64,000 nucleotides of DNA from contig OX392527.1 of the NCBI GenBank assembly GCA_947623455.1, positions 26,962,201 to 27,026,200 of the forward strand, read 5' to 3'. The notes below the pieces were generated by a model. It made no database searches. It was not told the origin of the DNA and saw only the letters and a program-made list of their open reading frames with translations. Both the position numbers and the translations under genes were made by a program. Source of the DNA: Mimachlamys varia. Taxonomy: Eukaryota > Mollusca > Bivalvia > Pectinida > Pectinidae. This document shows positions 33,438 to 48,600 of this stretch, in pieces. The number at the start of each line of letters is the position of its first letter. The first letter of the stretch is position 1.

Positions 33438-33611
33438 ACTGGTACGAACCAGGGGAATCCTAATTTAAACAAAGCATTGCGATGGCCGTAACCTGGTTTT
33501 GGTGCAATGTGATTTCTGCTCAGTGCTCTGAATGTCAAAGTGAAGAAATTCAATCAAGCGCGGGTAAACGGCGGGAGTAGCTATGACTCTCTTAAGGAAA
33601 ATCAAATGCAT
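33438..33611 (+). pseudogene. 28S rRNA gene fragment embedded in satellite
   Basis: Contains strongly conserved large-subunit rRNA words in the right order: 'actggtacgaaccagggg', 'aaacaaagcattgcgatggc', 'gcaatgtgatttctgc', 'gtgctctgaatgtcaaagtg', 'aagaaattcaatcaagcgcg', 'ggtaaacggcgggagtagct' and 'atgactctcttaagg'. This is the highly conserved 28S stretch upstream of the R2 retrotransposon target. After 'cttaagg' the expected 'tagccaaatgcc' is altered to 'aaaatcaaatgc', and then satellite resumes. At about 175 bp it cannot be a working rRNA. The middle ('gtaacctggttttggt') is diverged. Confidence 0.92.
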
Positions 33612-33620
33612 TATGTAATA

Positions 33621-36600
33621 ATGTACAATAGTACCATACCTACACCTTATACAACAGTGTACTATAGTACCATACCTAATACAACAGTGTACAATAGTAC
33701 CATACCTACACCTTATACAACAGTGTACAATAGTACCATACCTAATACAACAGTGTACAATAGTACCATACCTAATACAACAGTGTACAATAGTACCATA
33801 CCTTATACAACAGTTAACAATAGTACCATACCTAAACCTAATACAACAGTGTACAATAGTACCATACCTAAACCTAATACAACAGTGTACTATAGTACCA
33901 TACCTAATACAACAGTTTAAATAGTACCATACCTACACCTTATACAACAGTTAACAATAGTACCATACCTTATACAACAGTTAACAATAGTACCATACCT
34001 TACACAACAGTGTACAATAGTGCCATACCTTATCCAACTGTGCACAATAGAACCATACCTTATACAACAGTTAACAATAGTACCATACCTTATACAACAG
34101 TTAACAATAGTACCATACCTACACCTATTACAACAGTGTACAATAGTACCATACCTTATACAACAGTTAACAATAGTACCATACCTTATACAACAGTGTA
34201 CAATAGTACCATACTTAATACAACAGTGTACAATAGTACCATACCTTATAAAACAGTGTACAATAGTACCATACCTTATACAACAGTGTATAATAGTACC
34301 ATACCTTATACAACAGTGTACAATAGTACCATACCTACACCTAATACAACAGTGTACAATAGTGCCATACCTACACCTAATACAACAGTGTACAATAGTA
34401 CCATACCTTATACAACAGTTAACAATAGAACCATACCTAATACAACAGTGTACAATAGTACTATACCTAATACAACAGTGAACAATAGTACCATACCTTA
34501 TCCAACAGTGTACAATAGAACCATACCTACACCTTATACAACAGTGTACAATAGTACCATACCTTATTTGTACAATAGTACCATACCTTATACAACAGTG
34601 TACAATAGTATCATACCTTATACAACAGTGTACAATAGTACCATACCTTATACAACAGTGTACAATAGTACCATACCTTATACAACCGTGTACACTAGTA
34701 CCATACCTTATACAACCGTGTACAATAGTACCATACCTTATCCAACAGTGTACAATAGAACCATACCTTATACAACAGTGTACAATTGTACCATACCTAA
34801 TACAAGAGTGTACAATAGAACCATACCTACACCCTATAAAACAGTTAACAATAGTACCATACCTTATACAACAGTGTACAATAGTATCACACCTTATACA
34901 ACAGTGTACAATAGTATCATACCTAATACAACAGTGTACAATAGTACCATACCTAATACAACAGTGTACAATAGTACCATACCTAATACAACAGTGTACA
35001 ATAGTACCATACCTACACCTTATACAACAGTGTACAATAGTACCATACCTACACTTTAAACAACAGTGTACAATAGTATCATACCTTATACAACAGTGTA
35101 CAATAGAACCATACCTACACCTAATACAACAGTGTACAATAGTACCATACCTACACTTTATACAACAGTGTACAATAGTATCATACCTACACCTAATACA
35201 ACAGTGTACAATAGTACCATACCTAATACAACAGTGTACAATAGAACCATACCTACACTTTATACAACAGTGTACAATAGTATCATACCTACATCTAATA
35301 CAACAGTGTACAATAGTACCATACCTAATACAACAGTGTACAATAGTACCATACCTACTTCTTATACAACAGTGTACAATAGTATTATACCTTATACAAC
35401 AGTGTACAATAGAACCATACCTACACTTTATACAACAGTGTACAATAGTATCATACCTAATACAACAGTGTACAATAGTACCATACCTACACCTAATACA
35501 ACATTGTACAATAGTACCATACCTACACCTAATACAACATTGTACAATAGTACCATACCTACACCTAATACAACATTGTACAATAGTACCATACCTACAC
35601 CTTATACAACAGTGTACAATAGTACCATACCTACACCTAATACAACATTGTACAATAGTACCATACCTTATACAACACTGTACAATAGTACCATACCTAC
35701 ACCTTATACAACAGTGTACAATAGTACCATACCTTATACAACAGTGTACAATAGTACCATACCTACACCTTATACAACAGTGTACAATAGTACCATACCT
35801 ACACCTTATACAACAGTGTACAATAGTACCATACCTACACCTTATACAACAGTGTACAATAGTATCATACCTACACATTATACAACAGTGTACAATAGTA
35901 TCACACCTTATACAACAGTGTGCAATAGTACCATACCTAATACAACAGCGTACAATAGTACCATACCTTATACAACAGTGTACAATAGTATCATACCTTA
36001 TACAACAGTGTACAATAGTATCACACCTTATACAACAGTGTGCAATAGTACCATACCTCATACAACAGCGTACAATAGAATCATACCTTATACAACAGTG
36101 TACAATAGTATCATACCTTATACAACAGTGTACAATAATATCATACCTTATACAACAGTGTACAATAGTATCATACCTTATACAACAGTGTACAATAGTA
36201 TCATACCTTATACAACAGTGTACAATAGTATCATACCTTATACAACAGCGTACAATAGTACCATACCTTATACAACAGTGTACAATAGTACCATACCTTA
36301 TGCAACAGTGTGCAATAGTACCATACCTAATACAACAGCGTACAATAGTACCATACCTTATACAACAGTTTACAATAGAACCATACCTAATACAACAGTG
36401 TACAATAGTACCATACCTACACCTAATACAACAGTGTACAATAGTATCATACCTTATACAACAGTGTGCAATAGTACCATACCTTATTCAACAGTATGCA
36501 ATAGTACCATACCTAATACAACAGTGTACAATAGTACCATACCTACACCTAATACAACAGTGTACAATAGTATCATACCTTATACAACAGTGTGCAATAG

Positions 36601-39600
36601 TACCATACCTAATACAACAGTGTACAATAGTACCATACTTAATACAACAGTGTGCAATAGTACCATACCTAATACAACAGCGTACAATAGTACCATACCT
36701 TATTCAACAGTATGCAATAGTACCATACCTAATACAACAGTGTACATTAGTACCATACCTACACCTAATACAACAGTGTACAATAGTATCATACCTTATA
36801 CAACAGTGTGCAATAGTACCATACCTAATACAACAGTGTACAATAGTACCATACCTACACCTAATACAACAGTGTACAATAGTATCATACCTTATACAAC
36901 TGTGTTCAATAGTACCATACCTACACCTAATACAACAGTGTACAATAGTATCATACCTTATACAACAGTGTACAATAGTACCATACCTAATACAACAGTG
37001 TACAATAGTACCATACCTACACCTAATACAACAGTGTACAATAGTACCATACCTACACCTAATACAACAATGTACAAGAGTACCATACCTACACCTAATA
37101 CAACATTGTACAATAGTACCATACCTACACATTATACAACAGTGTACAATAGTATCACACCTTATACAACAGTGTACAATAGTATCATACCTAATACAAC
37201 AGTGTACAATAGTACCATACCTACACCTAATACAACATTGTACAATAGTACCATACCTACACCTAATACAACATTGTACAATAGTACCATACCTACACCT
37301 AATACAACATTGTACAATAGTACCATACCTACACCTTATACAACAGTGTACAATAGTATCACACCTTATACAACAGTGTGCAATAGTACCATACCTAATA
37401 CAACAGCGTACAATAGTACCATACCTTATACAACAGTGTACAATAGTACCATACCTACACCTAATACAACATTGTACAATAGTACCATACCTTATACAAC
37501 ACTGTACAATAGTACCATACCTACACCTTATACAACAGTGTACAATAGTACCATACCTTATACAACAGTGTACAATAGTACCATACCTACACATTATACA
37601 ACAGTGTATAATAGTATCACACCTTATACAACAGTGTACAATAGTACCATACCTACACCTTATACAACAGTGTACAATAGTACCATACCTACACCTGATA
37701 CAACAGTGTACAATAGTACCATACCTACACCTTATACAACAGTGTACAATAGTATCATACCTACACATTATACAACAGTGTACAATAGTATCACACCTTA
37801 TACAACAGTGTGCAATAGTACCATACCCAATACAACAGCGTACAATAGTACCATACCTTATACAACAGTGTACAATAGTATCATACCTTATACAACAGTG
37901 TACAATAGTATCACACCTTATACAACAGTGTGCAATAGTACCATACCTTATACAACAGCGTACAATAGTATCATACCTTATACAACAGTGTACAATAGTA
38001 TCATACCTTATACAACAGTGTACAATAGTATCATACCTTATACAACAGTGTACAATAGTATCATACCTTATACAACAGTGTACAATAGTATCATACCTTA
38101 TACAACAGTGTACAATAGTATCATACCTTATACAACAGTGTACAATAGTATCATACCTTATACAACAGCGTACAATAGTACCATACCTTATACAACAGTG
38201 TACAATAGTACCATACCTTATACAACAGTGTGCAATAGTACCATACCTAATACAACAGCGTACAATAGTACCATACCTTATACAACAGTTTACAATAGAA
38301 CCATACCTAATACAACAGTGTACAATAGTACCATACCTACACCTTATACAACAGTGTACAATAGTATCATACCTTATACAACAGTGTGCAATAGTACCAT
38401 ACCTTATTCAACAGTATGCAATAGTACCATACCTAATACAACAGTGTACAATAGTACCATACCTACACCTAATACAACAGTGTACAATAGTATCATACCT
38501 TATACAACAGTGTGCAATAGTACCATACCTAATACAACAGTGTACAATAGTACCATACTTAATACAACAGTGTGCAATAGTACCATACCTAATACAACAG
38601 CGTACAATAGTACCATACCTTATTCAACAGTATGCAATAGTACCATACCTAATACAACAGTGTACATTAGTACCATACCTACACCTAATACAACAGTGTA
38701 CAATAGTATCATACCTTATACAACAGTGTGCAATAGTACCATACCTAATACAACAGTGTACAATAGTACCATTCCTACACCTAATACAACAGTGTACAAT
38801 AGTATCATACCTTATACAACAGTGTTCAATAGTACCATACCTACACCTAATACAACAGTGTACAATAGTATCATACCTTATACAACAGTGTACAATAGTA
38901 CCATACCTAATACAACAGTGTACAATAGTACCATACCTACACCTAATACAACAGTGTACAATAGTACCATACCTACACCTAATACAACAAAGTACAAGAG
39001 TACCATACCTACACCTAATACAACATTGTACAATAGTACCATACCTACACATTATACAACAGTGTACAATAGTATCACACCTTATACAACAGTGTACAAT
39101 AGTATCATACCTAATACAACAGTGTACAATAGTACCATACCTACACCTAATACAACATTGTACAATAGTACCATACCTACACCTAATACAACATTGTACA
39201 ATAGTACCATACCTTCACCTAATACAACATTGTACAATAGTACCATACCTACACCTTATACAACATTGTACAATAGTATCACACCTTATACAACAGTGTG
39301 CAATAGTACCATACCTAATACAACAGCGTACAATAGTACCATACCTTATACAACAGTGTACAATAGTACCATACCTACACCTAATACAACATTGTACAAT
39401 AGTACCATACCTTATACAACACTGTACAATAGTACCATACCTACACCTTATACAACAGTGTACAATAGTACCATACCTTATACAACAGTGTACAATAGTA
39501 CCATACCTACACATTATACAACAGTGTATAATAGTATCACACCTTATACAACAGTGTACAATAGTACCATACCTACACCTTATACAACAGTGTACAATAG

Positions 39601-42600
39601 TACCATACCTACACCTTATACAACAGTGTACAATAGTACCATACCTACACCTTATACAACAGTGTACAATAGTATCATACCTACACATTATACAACAGTG
39701 TACAATAGTATCACACCTTATACAACAGTGTGCAATAGTACCATACCTAATACAACAGCGTACAATAGTAAAATACCTTATACAACAGTGTACAATAGTA
39801 TCATACCTTATACAACAGTGTACAATAGTATCACACCTTATACAACAGTGTGCAATAGTACCATACCTTATACAACAGCGTACAATAGTATCATACCTTA
39901 TACAACAGTGTACAATAGTATCATACCTTATACAACAGTGTACAATAGTATCATACCTTATACAACAGTGTACAATAGTATCATACCTTATACAACAGTG
40001 TACAATAGTATCATACCTTATACAACAGTGTACAATAGTATCATACCTTATACAACAGTGTACAATAGTATCATACCTTATACAACAGCGTACAATAGTA
40101 CCATACCTTATACAACAGTGTACAATAGTACCATACCTTATACAACAGTGTGCAATAGTACCATACCTAATACAACAGCGTACAATAGTACCATACCTTA
40201 TACAACAGTTTACAATAGAACCATACCTAATACAACAGTGTACAATAGTACCATACCTACACCTAATACAACAGTGTACAATAGTATCATACCTTATACA
40301 ACAGTGTGCAATAGTACCATACCTTATTCAACAGTATGCAATAGTACCATACCTAATACAACAGTGTACAATAGTACCATACCTACACCTAATACAACAG
40401 TGTACAATAGTATCATACCTTATACAACAGTGTACAATAGTACCATACCTAATACAACAGTGTACAATAGTACCATACTTAATACAACAGTGTGCAATAG
40501 TACCATACCTAATACAACAGCGTACAATAGTACCATACCTTATTCAACAGTATGCAATAGTACCATACCTAATACAACAGTGTACATTAGTACCATACCT
40601 ACACCTAATACAACAGTGTACAATAGTATCATACCTTATACAACAGTGTGCAATAGTACCATACCTAATACAACAGTGTACAATAGTACCATACCTACAC
40701 CTAATACAACAGTGTACAATAGTATCATACCTTATACAACAGTGTTCAATAGTACCATACCTACACCTAATACAACAGTGTACAATAGTATCATACCTTA
40801 TACAACAGTGTACAATAGTACCATACCTAATACAACAGTGTACAATAGTACCATACCTACACCTTATACAACAGTGTGCAATAGTACCATACCTAATACA
40901 ACAGTGTACAATAGTACCATACCTACACCTAATACAACAGTGTACAATAGTATCATACCTTATACAACAGTGTACAATAGTACCATACCTACACATTATA
41001 CAACAGTGTACAATAGTATCACACCTTATACAACAGTGTACAATAGTATCATACCTAATAAAACAGTGTACAATAGTATCATACCTTATACAACAGTGTA
41101 CAATAGTACCATACCTACACATTATACAACAGTGTACAATAGTATCACACCTTATACAACAGTGTACAATAGTATCATACCTAATAAAACAGTGTACAAT
41201 AGTATCATACCTTATACAACAGTGTACAATAGTACCATACCTAATACAACAGTGTACAATAGTACCATACCTTATACAACAGTGTACAATAGTATCACAC
41301 CTTATACAACAGTGTACAATAGTAGCACACCTTATACAACAGTGTACAATAGTATCACACCTTATACAACAGTGTACAATAGTATCACACCTTATACAAC
41401 AGTGTACAATAGTATCATACCTAATACAACAGTGTACAATAGTACCATACCTACACCTTATACAACAGTGTACAATAGTATTATACCTTATACAACAGTG
41501 TACAATAGTACCATACCTACACATTATACAACAGTGTACAATAGTATCACACCTTATACAACAGTGTACAATAATATCATACCCAATACAACAGTGTACA
41601 ATAGTATCATACCTTATACAACAGTGTACAATAGTACCATACCTAATACAATAGTGTACAATAGTACCATACCTTATACAACAGTGTACAATAGTATCAC
41701 ACCTTATACAACAGTGTACAATAGTATCATACCTAATACAACAGTGTACAATAGTACCATACCTTATACAACAGTGTACAATAGTATCACACCTTATGCA
41801 ACAGTGTACAATAGTATCACACCTTATAAAACAGTGTACAATAGTATCACACCTTATACAACAGTGTACAATAGTATCACACCTTATACAACAGTGTACA
41901 ATAGTATCACACCTTATACAACAGTGTACAATAGTATCACATCTTATACAACAGTGTACAATAGTATCATACCTAATACAACAGTGTACAATAGTACCAT
42001 ACCTTATACAACAGTGTACAATAGTATCACACCTTATACAACAGTGTACAATAGTATCACACCTTATAAAACAGTGTACAATAGTATCACACCTTATAAA
42101 ACAGTGTACAATAGTATCACACCTTATACAACAGTGTACAATAGTATCACACCTTATACAACAGTGTACAATAGTATCACACCTTATACAACAGTGTACA
42201 ATAGTATCACACCTTATACAACAGTGTACAATAGTATCACACATTATACAACAGTGTACTATAGTATCACACCTTATAAAACAGTGTACAATAGTATCAC
42301 ACCTTATAAAACAGTGTACAATAGTATCACACCTTATACAACAGTGTACAATAGTATCACACCTTATACAACAGTGTACAATAGTATCACACCTTATACA
42401 ACAGTGTACAATAGTACCATACCTTATACAACAGTGTACAATAGTACCATACCTTATACAACATTGTACAATAGTACCATACCTTATACAACAGTGTAGA
42501 ATAGTACCATACATTATACAACAGTGTACAATAGTACCATACCTACACCTTATACAACATTGTACAATAGTACCATACCTTATACAACAGTGTACAATAG

Positions 42601-45600
42601 TACCATACCTACACCTTATACAACAGTGTACAATAGTACCATACCTACACATTATACAACAGTGTACAATAGTACCATACCTACACCTTATACAACATTG
42701 TACAATAGTTTCATACCTTATACAACAGTGTACAATAGTACCATACCTAATACAACAGTGTACAATAGTACCATACCTTATACAACAGTGTACAATAGTA
42801 CCATACCTTATACAACAGTGTACAATAGTACCATACCTACACATTATACAACAGTGTACAATAGTATCCCACCTTATACAACAGTGTACAATAGTATCAT
42901 ACCTAATACAACAGTGTACAATAGTACCATACCTACACCTAATACAACAATGTACAAGAGTACCATACCTACACCTAATACAACATTGTACAATAGTACC
43001 ATACCTACACATTATACAACAGTGTACAATAGTATCACACCTTATACAACAGTGTACAATAGTATCATACCTAATACAACAGTGTACAATAGTACCATAC
43101 CTACACCTAATACAACATTGTACAATAGTACCATACCTACACCAAATACAACATTGTACAATAGTACCATACCTACACCTAATACAACATTGTACAATAG
43201 TACCATACCTACACCTTATACAACAGTGTACAATAGTACCATACCTACACCTAATACAACATTGTACAATAGTACCATACCTTATACAACACTGTACAAT
43301 AGTACCATACCTACACCTTATACAACAGTGTACAATAGTACCATACCTTATACAACAGTGTACAATAGTACCATACCTACACATTATACAACAGTGTATA
43401 ATAGTCTCACACCTTATACAACAGTGTACAATAGTACCATACCTACACCTTATACAACAGTGTACAATAGTACCATACCTACACCTTATACAACAGTGTA
43501 CAATAGTACCATACCTACACCTTATACAACAGTGTACAATAGTATCATACCTACACATTATACAACAGTGTACAATAGTATCACACCTTATACAACAGTG
43601 TGCAATAGTACCATACCTAATACAACAGCGTACAATAGTACCATACCTTATACAACAGTGTACAATAGTATCATACCTTATACAACAGTGTACAATAGTA
43701 TCACACCTTATACAACAGTGTGCAATAGTACTATACCTTATACAACAGCGTACAATAGTATCATACCTTATACAACAGTGTACAATAGTATCATACCTTA
43801 TACAACAGTGTACAATAGTATCATACCTTATGCAACAGTGTACAATAGTATCATACCTTATACAACAGTGTACAATAGTATCATACCTTATACAACAGTG
43901 TACAATAGTATCATACCTTATACAACAGTGTACAATAGTATCATACCTTATACAACAGCGTACAATAGTACCATACCTTATACAACAGTGTACAACAGTA
44001 CCATACCTTATACAACAGTGTGCAATAGTTCCATACCTAATACAACAGCGTACAATAGTACCATACCTTATACAACAGTTTACAATAGAACCATACCTAA
44101 TACAACAGTGTACAATAGTACCATACCTACACCTAATACAACAGTGTACAATAGTATCATACCTTATACAACAGTGTGCAATAGTACCATACCTTATTCA
44201 ACAGTATGCAATAGTACCATACCTAATACAACAGTGTACAATAGTACCATACCTACACCTAATTCAACAGTGTACACTAGTATCATACCTTATACAACAG
44301 TGTGCAATAGTACCATACCTAATACAACAGTGTACAATAGTACCATACTTAATACAACAGTGTGCAATAGTACCATACCTAATACAACAGCGTACAATAG
44401 TACCATACCTTATTCAACAGTATGCAATAGTACCATACCTAATACAACAGTGTACAATAGTACCATACCTACACTGATACAACAGTGTACAATAGTATCA
44501 TACCTTATACAACAGTGTGCAATAGTACCATACCTAATACAACAGTGTACAATAGTACCATACCTACACCTAATACAACAGTGTACAATAGTATCATACT
44601 TTATACAACAGTGTACAATAGTACCATACCTACACCTAATACAACAGTGTACAATAGTATCATACCTTATACAACAGTGTACAATAGTACCATACCTTAT
44701 ACAACAGTGTACAATAGTACCATACCTACACCTTATACAACAGTGTACAATAGTACCATACCTTATACAACAGTGTACAATAGTACCATACCTACACCTT
44801 ATACAACAGTGTACAATAGTACCATACCTACACATTATACAACAGTGTACAATAGTACCATACCTACACCTTATACAACATTGTACAATAGTTTCATACC
44901 TTATACAACAGTGTACAATAGTACCATACCTAATACAACAGTGTACAATAGTACCATACCTTATACAACAGTGTACAATAGTACCATACCTTATACAACA
45001 GTGTACAATAGTACCATACCTACACATTATACAACAGTGTACAATAGTATCCCACCTTATACAACAGTGTACAATAGTATCATACCTAATACAACAGTGT
45101 ACAATAGTACCATACCTACACCTAATACAACAATGTACAGGAGTACCATACCTACACCTAATACAACATTGTACAATAGTACCATACCTACACATTATAC
45201 AACAGTGTACAATAGTATCACACCTTATACAACAGTGTACAATAGTATCATACCTAATACAACAGTGTACAATAGTACCATACCTACACCTAATACAACA
45301 TTGTACAATAGTACCATACCTACACCTAATACAACATTGTACAATAGTACCATACCTACACCTAATACAACATTGTACAATAGTACCATACCTACACCTT
45401 ATACAACAGTGTACAATAGTACCATACCTACACCTAATACAACATTGTACAATAGTACCATACCTTATACAACACTGTACAATAGTACCATACCTACACC
45501 TTATACAACAGTGTACAATAGTACCATACCTTATACAACAGTGTACAATAGTACCATACCTACACCTTATACAACAGTGTACAATAGTACCATACCTACA

Positions 45601-48600
45601 CCTTATACAACAGTGTACAATAGTACCATACCTACACCTTATACAACAGTGTACAATAGTATCATACCTACACATTATACAACAGTGTACAATAGTATCA
45701 CACCTTATACAACAGTGTGCAATAGTACCATACCTAATACAACAGCGTACAATAGTACCATACCTTATACAACAGTGTACAATAGTATCATACCTTATAC
45801 AACAGTGTACAATAGTATCACACCTTATACAACAGTGTGCAATAGTACCATACCTTATACAACAGCGTACAATAGAATCATACCTTATACAACAGTGTAC
45901 AATAGTATCATACCTTATACAACAGTGTACAATAGTATCATACCTTATACAACAGTGTACAATAGTATCATACCTTATACAACAGTGTACAATAGTATCA
46001 TACCTTATACAACAGTGTACAATAGCATCATACCTTATACAACAGTGTACAATAGTATCATACCTTATACAACAGCGTACAATAGTACCATACCTTATAC
46101 AACAGTGTACAATAGTACCATACCTTATACAACAGTGTGCAATAGTACCATACCTAATACAACAGCGTACAATAGTACCATACCTTATACAACAGTTTAC
46201 AATAGAACCATACCTAATACAACAGTGTACAATAGTACCATACCTACACCTAATACAACAGTGTACAATAGTATCATACCTTATACAACAGTGTGCAATA
46301 GTACCATACCTTATTCAACAGTATGCAATAGTACCATACCTAATACAACAGTGTACAATAGTACCATACCTACACCTAATACAACAGTGTACAATAGTAT
46401 CATACCTTATACAACAGTGTGCAATAGTACCATACCTAATACAACAGTGTACAATAGTACCATACTTAATACAACAGTGTGCAATAGTACCATACCTAAT
46501 ACAACAGCGTACAATAGTACCATACCTTATTCAACAGTATGCAATAGTACCATACCTAATACAACAGTGTACATTAGTACCATACCTACACCTAATACAA
46601 CAGTGTACAATAGTATCATACCTTATACAACAGTGTGCAATAGTACCATACCTAATACAACAGTGTACAATAGTACCATACCTACACCTAATACAACAGT
46701 GTACAATAGTATCATACCTTATACAACAGTGTTCAATAGTACCATACCTACACCTAATACAACAGTGTACAATAGTATCACACCTTATACAACAGTGTAC
46801 AATAGTACCATACCTAATACAACAGTGTACAATAGTACCATACCTACACCTAATACAACAGTGTACAATAGTACCATACCTACACCTAATACAACAATGT
46901 ACAAGAGTACCATACCTACACCTAATACAACATTGTACAATAGTACCATACCTACACATTATACAACAGTGTACAATAGTATCACACCTTATACAACAGT
47001 GTACAATAGTATCATACCTAATACAACAGTGTACAATAGTACCATACCTACACCTAATACAACATTGTACAATAGTACCATACCTACACCTAATACAACA
47101 TTGTACAATAGTACCATACCTACACCTAATACAACATTGTACAATAGTACCATACCTACACCTTATACAACAGTGTACAATAGTATCACACCTTATACAA
47201 CAGTGTGCAATAGTACCATACCTAATACAACAGCGTACAATAGTACCATACCTTATACAACAGTGTACAATAGTACCATACCTACACCTAATACAACATT
47301 GTACAATAGTACCATACCTTATACAACACTGTACAATAGTACCATACCTACACCTTATACAACAGTGTACAATAGTACCATACCTTATACAACAGTGTAC
47401 AATAGTACCATACCTACACATTATACAACAGTGTATAATAGTATCACACCTTATACAACAGTGTACAATAGTACCATACCTACACCTTATACAACAGTGT
47501 ACAATAGTACCATACCTACACCTTATACAACAGTGTACAATAGTACCATACCTACACCTTATACAACAGTGTACAATAGTATCATACCTACACATTATAC
47601 AACAGTGTACAATAGTATCACACCTTATACAACAGTGTGCAATAGTACCATACCTAATACAACAGCGTACAATAGTACCATACCTTATACAACAGTGTAC
47701 AATAGTATCATACCTTATACAACAGTGTACAATAGTATCACACCTTATACAACAGTGTGCAATAGTACCATACCTTATACAACAGCGTACAATAGTATCA
47801 TACCTTATACAACAGTGTACAATAGTATCATACCTTATACAACAGTGTACAATAGTATCATACCTTATACAACAGTGTACAATAGTATCATACCTTATAC
47901 AACAGTGTACAATAGTATCATACCTTATACAACAGTGTACAATAGTATCATACCTTATACAACAGTGTACAATAGTATCATACCTTATACAACAGCGTAC
48001 AATAGTACCATACCTTATACAACAGTGTACAATAGTACCATACCTTATACAACAGTGTGCGATAGTACCATACCTAATACAACAGCGTACAATAGTACCA
48101 TACCTTATACAACAGTTTACAATAGAACCATACCTAATACAACAGTGTACAATAGTACCATACCTACACCTTATACAACAGTGTACAATAGTATCATACC
48201 TTATACAACAGTGTGCAATAGTACCATACCTTATTCAACAGTATGCAATAGTACCATACCTAATACAACAGTGTACAATAGTACCATACCTACACCTAAT
48301 ACAACAGTGTACAATAGTATCATACCTTATACAACAGTGTGCAATAGTACCATACCTAATACAACAGTGTACAATAGTACCATACTTAATACAACAGTGT
48401 GCAATAGTACCATACCTAATACAACAGCGTACAATAGTACCATACCTTATTCAACAGTATGCAATAGTACCATACCTAATACAACAGTGTACATTAGTAC
48501 CATACCTACACCTAATACAACAGTGTACAATAGTATCATACCTTATACAACAGTGTGCAATAATACCATACCTAATACAACAGTGTACAATAGTACCATA

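Noticed and set aside
35066..42499. 2,477-codon open frame (TTVYNSTIP repeats), and the 3,462-codon frame at 42524-52912
   Set aside because: Both run through a satellite whose units are multiples of three. Other frames on both strands are equally open, the register changes at single-base breaks, and there is no signal peptide, domain or splice structure.
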